From: CAYOKT01 sp964404605 | GTDB lineage: Bacteria > Electryoneota > Electryoneia > Electryoneales > Electryoneaceae | DNA: 11,016 bases | Direction: 5' to 3' | Assembly: GCA_964404605.1 (NCBI GenBank) | Contig: CAYOKT010000095.1 | Location: forward strand, 1-11,016 | Part shown: positions 6,427-11,016 of the stretch, piece by piece | Layout of the letters: each line of letters opens with the position of its first letter | Numbering within the stretch: position 1 is the first letter of the stretch | Notes under the pieces: generated by a model | What the model was told of the DNA's origin: nothing | Databases searched by the model: none | The model's input: only the letters and a program-made list of their open reading frames with translations | Translations under genes and position numbers: made by a program

Positions 6427-6924
6427 ATGAGAAACCTCGTGGTTGTCCTCGCCGCCGGGCTGCTTCTTGCCGGCTGTGGACGGAAACCCCGACAGACGGA
6501 ACAGGCCGCCGGGAACACCGAAACCCCGGTGGAAACCCAAACGAAAAGGCAGGCGTACCCGATGCCCGATCTAAGCTCGCTCGACCTGACAACGACCCCC
6601 TCCGGGCTGCAATATGCCGACCTGGTCGTCGGAGAGGGAACACAGCCGAAGACCGGCCAGACCGCGGAAGTGCACTACACCTTGTGGCTCGAGGACGGCA
6701 AGCTGATCCAGCGCTCGCGGGATCATGGCCAGCCCTTCTCCTTCCAGTTGAACACCGGCCAGGTGATCAAGGGGTGGGATGAAGGCGTCTCAGGCATGCA
6801 CGCCGGCGGGAAGCGCGTACTCGTCATCCCGCCGGATCTCGCCTACGGCGAGCGGGGCGCCGGGGGCATGATTCCGCCCAATGCGACCATCGTCTTCGAG
6901 GTGGAGCTGCTGGAGGTGAAGTAG
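6427..6924 (+). CDS. FKBP-type peptidyl-prolyl isomerase lipoprotein
   Basis: This is a predicted envelope-anchored prolyl isomerase/chaperone of 165 residues. The N terminus MRN plus a hydrophobic run ends in LLLAGC, a lipobox with the lipidated Cys at 17. A polar, probably flexible linker follows to about 57, then one complete FKBP domain (58-165). Core residues matching human FKBP12 include Tyr84 in VHYT, PFSF (103-106), VIKGW with Trp117, LAYG with Tyr140, and Phe157 in VFEVEL. The FKBP12 pair Phe36-Asp37 is replaced by Ile94-Gln95, which may alter the active pocket. ATG 6427 is chosen over GTG 6424 because GGGAGAG (6415-6421) is 5 bases upstream. It has its own candidate promoter, P2, and ends before a strong terminator, so it is probably a single-gene unit. 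Confidence 0.92.
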   Translation: MRNLVVVLAAGLLLAGCGRKPRQTEQAAGNTETPVETQTKRQAYPMPDLSSLDLTTTPSGLQYADLVVGEGTQPKTGQTAEVHYTLWLEDGKLIQRSRDHGQPFSFQLNTGQVIKGWDEGVSGMHAGGKRVLVIPPDLAYGERGAGGMIPPNATIVFEVELLEVK

Positions 6925-6961
6925 CAGCCCTGCGCGGACACCGCCCCGCGGATGTCGAACG

Positions 6962-6997
6962 AAAAAACGCCCGCTCGAGTGAGCGGGCGTTCATTTT
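6962..6997. terminator. Bidirectional intrinsic terminator
   Basis: AACGCCCGCTC (6966-6976) and GAGCGGGCGTT (6981-6991) form a perfect 11-bp stem with a GAGT loop. Six A residues precede it (6962-6967, the last two being in the stem) and CATTTT follows. On the minus strand the A run becomes a U tract, making a textbook terminator for the response regulator 26 bases after its stop codon. On the plus strand it should terminate the FKBP gene, with a slightly poorer tail. Confidence 0.9.
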
Positions 6998-7022
6998 GAC
7001 CGCATCCGGGCGTGCCGGCTTG

Positions 7023-7403
7023 TCAGTGGTTTTCGGACTTGTAGGCCTGCTGGATGCTGTTGACCAGGTCCTTGAGGTTGAACGGCTTGTTGATGAACCC
7101 GTCCGGGGGGAAGCGGGAGTGGGCCATCAACTGGCGGAAGTGGGCGTACCCGGTGATGAGAATAACCACCGTATCGTAGTTGTTCTCCTTGATCTGGTCG
7201 AGCAGCACCACCCCGTTCTTGCGGGGCATGTAAATGTCGGAGATGACAAGCCGGGGCTTGTGCCGCTGGAACGCATCCCACCCTTCATCACCGTCACGTG
7301 CGAGGATCGTCTCGAAACCGAGGCTCTGCATCGCGGTGTCGAGGACATCCAGCATGTCGGGATCGTCATCCACCAGCAGAACTTTCGGGTTCTCTTCCGC
7401 CAT
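7023..7403 (-). CDS. Single-domain (CheY-like) response regulator
   Basis: This cytosolic two-component receiver has no output domain. The 126 residues are one receiver domain: acidic cluster VDDD (11-14) for Mg binding, phosphoacceptor Asp56 in VISDIYMP, Thr84 in LITGYA and Lys106 in INKPF. The aromatic switch position holds Phe103. The start ATG 7403 fits the domain boundary, although only a weak SD-like GGCGG precedes it. The frame is open further upstream and a longer product from GTG 7439 is possible but less likely. No histidine kinase or output protein is encoded nearby, so it is an orphan whose partner cannot be named. It is divergent from the asparagine synthetase gene and converges on the FKBP gene at a shared terminator. 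Confidence 0.9.
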   Translation of the reverse strand: MAEENPKVLLVDDDPDMLDVLDTAMQSLGFETILARDGDEGWDAFQRHKPRLVISDIYMPRKNGVVLLDQIKENNYDTVVILITGYAHFRQLMAHSRFPPDGFINKPFNLKDLVNSIQQAYKSENH

Positions 7404-7476
7404 GCAGACCGCCGAGTCTCTGAACGTGCTGTCGGACACGCCGTCCCGGTGAAACAGGGGGCGTTTCCAAGCGGGC

Positions 7477-7505
7477 AAGGTAACGATCCTCACCCTGGTG
7501 CACAA
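7477..7505 (-). promoter_or_regulatory. Candidate promoter P5 for the response regulator
   Basis: Read on the minus strand, TTGTGC (7505-7500) and TACCTT (7482-7477) are separated by 17 bases; the -35-like box is part of CTTTG, so TTTG-N20-TACCTT. This matches the pattern of the plus-strand candidates and would give a leader of about 65 bases before ATG 7403. Its finding on the opposite strand supports the pattern. Confidence 0.45.
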
Positions 7506-7546
7506 AGATAACGGTGTAGTTCCGATCATGCAATTTCTTCGCGTGC

Positions 7547-7576
7547 TTGCGGCGACGCCTTTCCCCGGTCTACTTT
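7547..7576 (+). promoter_or_regulatory. Candidate promoter P3 for the asparagine synthetase gene
   Basis: TTGCGG (7547-7552) and TACTTT (7571-7576) are 18 bases apart, one more than in the other four candidates. The -10-like box ends 24 bases before the GTG start, leaving room for a short leader with its SD. It lies back to back with minus-strand P5, so the two divergent genes may share control. Confidence 0.4.
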
Positions 7577-7590
7577 TTCCTCCACCGATT

Positions 7591-7595
7591 GGGAG
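7591..7595 (+). promoter_or_regulatory. Ribosome binding site choosing the GTG start
   Basis: GGGAG lies 5 bases before GTG 7601. The choice is confirmed by biology: class II glutamine amidotransferases need Cys immediately after the initiator Met, and codon 2 here is TGC. The frame is open further upstream, but a longer product would bury this Cys. Confidence 0.75.
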
Positions 7596-7600
7596 AACCT

Positions 7601-9532
7601 GTGTGCGGCCTTGCCGGTCTTGTCTCTCTGCGCTCCGATAGATCCATCGATCCCGCTCTTCTGGATCGCATGACCGACAGCCTGGCGCATCGCGGGCCGG
7701 ACGGTCGCGGCACCTGGCTGGGGGAGGGCGCCGGACTGGGACACCGCCGCCTGGCGATCCTCGATCCCGAAGGAGGGGCGCAGCCCTGGGTGCATGGCGG
7801 TGGCGCAGCGGTCCTCGTGTACAACGGCGAATTGTACAACCACGAGCCGTTGCGCGCGGAGCTGGAAGGGAAGGGCGTGCGCTTCCGTTCCCGCTGCGAC
7901 ACCGAGGTGGTGCTGCATGCGCTGCTCGCCTGGGGCGCGGAGGAGGCGCTGGACCGGTTTCGCGGGATGTACGCCTTCGCCCTCTGGGAGAGCGCTCCCC
8001 GCCGCCTGACCCTCGCCCGTGACCCCCTCGGAGTCAAGCCGCTGTACTGGGCTCTGCGCGACGGCTTGCTGCGCTTCGGCAGCGAGGTCAAGGCGATCCT
8101 CGCCGATCCCGCCTTCCCCCGGTCGCCGGATCTCGCCGTCCTCGCGAACTACCTCGCCCACTACCGCCTGACCTTCCGCGGCCGGACGCTGTTCCGCGGC
8201 ATCCACGAGGTGCCGCCCGGTTGTCTCGTCCGCTGGGAGGGGAAGCGGCGGGAGGAGAAACGGTTGTGGAGCCTGCCCCGCGTCCCGGAGTCGGAGAAGG
8301 AGGACCCGGGCGAGGAGTCCGCCGCGGAACAGTTCCGCGGCCACCTGGCCCGCGCGGTGCGGCGGCGGCTGATGGCCGATGTGCCGGTCGGCGCCTACCT
8401 CTCCGGCGGCCTCGACAGCTCGGCGATCGTCCTCCTGATGAAGCAGCTCGGGCACCCGGACCTGAAGACCTTCTCCATCGGCTTCCCCGAGGAGGGGTAC
8501 AACGAGTTCTCCTATTCGGAAATGGTCTTTCGCGCCCTCGATGTGCCCCACCTGCAGGTGATGTTCACCGAGGCCGGGTACTTCAAGGAACTCGAGCCGC
8601 TGATCCGCACCAAGGACGCCCCGCTCTCGGTTCCCAACGAGGTGCCTCTGCGCTTCCTCTCCCGCGTGCTCAAGAAACGGATCACCGTGGTGCTCTCCGG
8701 CGAGGGGGCGGATGAACTGATCGGCGGGTACACCCAGCTCGTCCGCAGCCCGCACGACTTTCTCCTCGCGAAGGCGCTGGAGGAGGGAGGCGCGGCGGGG
8801 GATGCCGCCTCGCGCGGGCGGCTGGAGGGCGCCCTCGACAGCCTCTACGGGCGGCACAGGTTCGCCGACCAGCGGGAGCAGTTTCTCCACCTCTACCAGT
8901 GGGTGCCCCCGGATGACCGGAGGGCGCTGCTCGGTCCGGCCTTCCGCGAAGCGGGGGTCGAAAGCGAGATCGATTCGTTCTGGCGGGAGGTCTGGGACGG
9001 GTTGGACGGGGCCGGTCTCGACCCGTACGAAAAGGTGCTGGCCATCCTCGAGGAGCACCACCTTTCCGCCCTGCTGCTGCGGCTCGACGCCACCACCATG
9101 GCCGAGGGGGTCGAGGGAAGGGTGCCCTACACGGACCGTGACCTGGTCGAGTTCGTCGCCCGTCTCCCCGTCCACTACAAGGTGCGCTGGAAGGGCGGTG
9201 CGGAGGAGCGGGAGGCGGCGGGCCTGACCGCGCTGGAGGCGGCGGGACGGCTCGACATGACCAAGTACCTGCTCCGGCTCGCCTTCGCCGGGGAGCTGCC
9301 CGATGAGATCGTGATGCGGCCGAAAACCGCTTTCCCGGTGCCCCTCGACACCTGGTTCTACGGCGCGTGGCACGAGTGGGCGAAGCAGCGCATCCTCACG
9401 CCGGCGATGGGGGAACTGTTCGACCTCGCCGAGGTGGAAAAGCTGATGAGTTCGGCCCGCCGAAAAGACGAGGGAATGAAACTCTGGATGCTGGCCAACG
9501 TCGGAATCTGGCTGCAAACCTATTTCGGATAA
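7601..9532 (+). CDS. asnB: Glutamine-hydrolysing asparagine synthetase
   Basis: This cytosolic enzyme makes asparagine from aspartate, ATP and glutamine, or amidates a related acid. The 643-residue product has two domains. An N-terminal class II glutaminase (2 to about 190) has Cys2 as nucleophile, Arg50 in HRRLAILD, YNGELYN (74-80) and Asp100 in CDTEV, closely matching E. coli AsnB positions. A C-terminal synthetase domain (from about 235) has the PP-loop ATP site SGGLDSSAI (268-276) and SGEGADELIGGY (366-377). It is some 90 residues longer than E. coli AsnB, near the larger Bacillus-type paralogues. Such enzymes also occur in glycan clusters, and the next gene is a sugar-type methyltransferase, so a role beyond asparagine supply is possible. 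No clear terminator follows. Confidence 0.9.
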   Translation: MCGLAGLVSLRSDRSIDPALLDRMTDSLAHRGPDGRGTWLGEGAGLGHRRLAILDPEGGAQPWVHGGGAAVLVYNGELYNHEPLRAELEGKGVRFRSRCDTEVVLHALLAWGAEEALDRFRGMYAFALWESAPRRLTLARDPLGVKPLYWALRDGLLRFGSEVKAILADPAFPRSPDLAVLANYLAHYRLTFRGRTLFRGIHEVPPGCLVRWEGKRREEKRLWSLPRVPESEKEDPGEESAAEQFRGHLARAVRRRLMADVPVGAYLSGGLDSSAIVLLMKQLGHPDLKTFSIGFPEEGYNEFSYSEMVFRALDVPHLQVMFTEAGYFKELEPLIRTKDAPLSVPNEVPLRFLSRVLKKRITVVLSGEGADELIGGYTQLVRSPHDFLLAKALEEGGAAGDAASRGRLEGALDSLYGRHRFADQREQFLHLYQWVPPDDRRALLGPAFREAGVESEIDSFWREVWDGLDGAGLDPYEKVLAILEEHHLSALLLRLDATTMAEGVEGRVPYTDRDLVEFVARLPVHYKVRWKGGAEEREAAGLTALEAAGRLDMTKYLLRLAFAGELPDEIVMRPKTAFPVPLDTWFYGAWHEWAKQRILTPAMGELFDLAEVEKLMSSARRKDEGMKLWMLANVGIWLQTYFG

Positions 9533-9645
9533 ATCCGGGCGGCGGTCCCGCTTGATGCCGGCCGGTACGGATCGTGAATGCACGGCGGCCGGGGCGAGCG
9601 GGGACTGGGCGTCCGGTGCCGTGTTCGGTCGGCGTGGCCATAGCC

Positions 9646-9674
9646 TTGACTGCTTTTCAAGCCGGTCCTACCTT
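9646..9674 (+). promoter_or_regulatory. Candidate promoter P4 for the methyltransferase gene
   Basis: TTGACT (9646-9651) and TACCTT (9669-9674) are separated by 17 bases, and the -10-like box ends 49 bases before ATG 9724. A perfect TTGACA at 9692-9697 also exists, but the nearby TATAAC (9704-9709) is only 6 bases from it, so those two cannot work as one promoter. Confidence 0.45.
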
Positions 9675-9723
9675 CCTCCTTCGGGGGAGCGTTGACAAAC
9701 AGGTATAACGACCAGAGGAGATG

Positions 9724-10914
9724 ATGATCCGGGAACAATGTCCCGTGTGTGGTGCAAGTGACCTGATGGAATTAATCGCATTGGAGGAGTACCCGCTGGC
9801 CGGAAACGGCGCGGTCAAGCGAGAGAAGGCGGACGAGGTGCCCACCGGGACGCTGAGCGTCGGGTTCTGCCGGGTATGCGGGGCGTTGTTCCAGAACGAT
9901 CCGGTGAGTGTCGAAGCGCTCGATGGGATGCTGCTGCGCCAGCCCGGACCGTTGCCGATGGATGTCACCGGGATGGAGACCGCCGAAACCGACCGGTTCC
10001 TCGAGGGCTTGAGACGGTATGGTCCATCCGGCGGCAGGGTGCTCGATATCGGATGCGGAACGGGCTGTCTGCTCCGGCGCCTGTCCGAACGCGGCTTCGG
10101 GGTCGCCGGGGTGGATGCCCACCCGGAGGCGGCGGCGCAGGCGCGCGAGGCGGGCTTCGAGGTGGTCGAGGGGCGTTTCGAGGAGGGGATGTTCCCCGAG
10201 GAATCCTTCGACCTCGTCATCGCCCGCTCGGTGCTCGAACATGTTCCCGAACCGACGATGCTCCTCTCCGCGATGGCGGACCTGCTGAAGCCCGGCGGGG
10301 TGGTCGCCCTCGAGGTGCCGAACACCGGCCGCGTATTCCGCCGCAGCGCCTACGGCGGGTTCGCCTTCCACCATGTCAACTACTGGACCACCCCGACCCT
10401 GCGCTACCTGGTGACCCTCGAGGGGCTGGATGTGGTCGGCGGGTTCGAGGAGTCCTACATCGCCCTCTTCGCCCGCAAGGCGGAGCGCGGGCAGGCGGGG
10501 GTGGACCCCGTGCCGCCCGGGGATGAAACCGTGGAGGGGCTCCTCGAGGAAGCCGAGGCGTTTCTCGAGCGCAAGGAGGCTCTCGCCGAGGAACTGCCCC
10601 GGGTGGTGCATGACAGCTTTCCCGGGGGCATCGTCGTCCTCGGCGCGGGGGCCCCCACGGTGGACATGCTGTACTACACCGGGCTGGACTCCGAGATCGT
10701 GCATGTCGTCTCCTCGGACAGGACGCGGTTCGGCGCCGTGCTCGCCGGCACGAAACACGAAATCCACCCGATGGAGGTCCTCGAGGAGGCGAATTTCGAT
10801 GGAATTCTCATCTCCTCCGAACGGCGCCAGGACGAGCTCCTCGACCGCCTCTCCGCCTACCGGCACGGCGGCGGACGGGTGATCCGTTTCCACCCGGGCA
10901 TCGAGATGATCTAA
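9724..10914 (+). CDS. Zinc-knuckle SAM-dependent methyltransferase (sugar C-methyltransferase type)
   Basis: This 396-residue protein has a three-part layout. An N-terminal four-cysteine zinc-binding module has CPVCG (6-10) and CRVCG (49-53). A class I SAM methyltransferase core (about 100-250) has VLDIGCGTG (106-114), acidic Asp131 at the end of strand 2 and FDLVIARSVLEHV (162-174). A C-terminal Rossmann-like domain (about 300-396) starts at GGIVVLGAGAP (301-311). This order matches the TylC3/NovU group that C-methylates nucleotide-linked deoxysugars, where a His/Tyr-rich segment contributes to catalysis; here FHHVNYW (215-221) is the equivalent region. The substrate is not determined. ATG 9724 is preferred to ATG 9721 because AGAGGAG (9714-9720) abuts 9721. 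It follows asnB by about 190 bases with its own candidate promoter. Confidence 0.82.
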   Translation: MIREQCPVCGASDLMELIALEEYPLAGNGAVKREKADEVPTGTLSVGFCRVCGALFQNDPVSVEALDGMLLRQPGPLPMDVTGMETAETDRFLEGLRRYGPSGGRVLDIGCGTGCLLRRLSERGFGVAGVDAHPEAAAQAREAGFEVVEGRFEEGMFPEESFDLVIARSVLEHVPEPTMLLSAMADLLKPGGVVALEVPNTGRVFRRSAYGGFAFHHVNYWTTPTLRYLVTLEGLDVVGGFEESYIALFARKAERGQAGVDPVPPGDETVEGLLEEAEAFLERKEALAEELPRVVHDSFPGGIVVLGAGAPTVDMLYYTGLDSEIVHVVSSDRTRFGAVLAGTKHEIHPMEVLEEANFDGILISSERRQDELLDRLSAYRHGGGRVIRFHPGIEMI

Positions 10915-11016
10915 ACGCGGCACAGCAGCCTTATGGTTATCATCCTAAGCATGTTCATTGCCGTCCTGAACAATAGTGAAGGATCTCGAACGGAATGCTT
11001 CGCATGCAGTGGCAGT
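10915..11016. repeat. Possible interspersed intergenic repeat at right edge
   Basis: The sequence after the methyltransferase is AT-richer than the rest. It contains ATCATCCTAAGC (10939-10950) and, at 10963-10987, a segment with CCTGAAC and GAAGGATCTC. These resemble the CATCCTGAGC...GAAGGATCTC motif that I recall recurring between genes in many bacterial genomes. A frame open from ATG 10933 to the edge (begins MVIILSMF) lacks an SD and is not called as a gene. No terminator hairpin is seen. Confidence 0.35.

Noticed and set aside
7526..9583. 685-residue minus-strand open frame over the asparagine synthetase gene
   Set aside because: The plus strand has a full set of AsnB motifs and a good SD. 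The antisense frame shows no recognisable domain.
9558..9592. Inverted repeat CCGGCCG/CGGCCGG as terminator of the asparagine synthetase gene
   Set aside because: The stem is only 7 bp, the loop is 21 bases and there is no T run. Such pairs are expected by chance at this GC content.
9692..9709. Consensus TTGACA followed by TATAAC as a promoter
   Set aside because: The boxes are only 6 bases apart, far short of about 17, so they cannot act together.
10933..11016. Start of a new gene (MVIILSMF...) at the right edge
   Set aside because: It has no SD, too little sequence and no recognisable motif. The region looks more like an interspersed repeat.

Overview
This is a GC-rich bacterial window with tightly packed genes, short overlaps, good Shine-Dalgarno sequences and frequent GTG/TTG starts. 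Its core is a four-gene mevalonate operon running from HMG-CoA to IPP and DMAPP. Taxonomy is only an inference. The promoter-like boxes repeat a TTG-N20/21-TA-C-C/T-TT pattern that resembles the Bacteroidetes type (TTTG, about 19-20 bases, TAnnTTTG). The first gene encodes a secreted beta-sandwich domain like those in Bacteroidetes/FCB surface proteins. Together with the high GC this suggests a GC-rich member or neighbour of the FCB superphylum, not a classical Bacteroidetes.

Layout. 1-278: no convincing gene; three copies of a 21-bp tandem repeat at the left edge, then a candidate promoter. 279-686: small secreted fibronectin-III-like protein. 687-940: spacer with a strong inverted repeat. 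941-6287: operon of type 2 IPP isomerase (fni), a class II HMG-CoA reductase fused in frame to mevalonate kinase, diphosphomevalonate decarboxylase (mvaD) and phosphomevalonate kinase. Junctions are zero to four bases, so translational coupling is expected. 6427-6924: FKBP-type prolyl isomerase lipoprotein with its own candidate promoter. 6962-6997: bidirectional terminator shared with the convergent single-domain response regulator (7023-7403, minus). 7601-9532: glutamine-dependent asparagine synthetase, divergent from the regulator. 9724-10914: SAM-dependent methyltransferase with an N-terminal zinc knuckle, of the sugar C-methyltransferase type. 10915-11016: no supported gene; AT-richer sequence resembling an interspersed intergenic repeat.

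How the genes work together. The fusion protein would reduce HMG-CoA to mevalonate and phosphorylate it at once. Phosphomevalonate kinase and MvaD then make IPP, and Fni equilibrates IPP with DMAPP. Acetoacetyl-CoA thiolase and HMG-CoA synthase are not in the window and must be encoded elsewhere. The asparagine synthetase and methyltransferase could belong to surface-glycan or amino-sugar metabolism, but the window does not prove this.

The most notable items are the HMGR-mevalonate kinase fusion, the promoter pattern before five separate transcription units, the structured region before the mevalonate operon, and unusual motif residues in MvaD and the FKBP protein.
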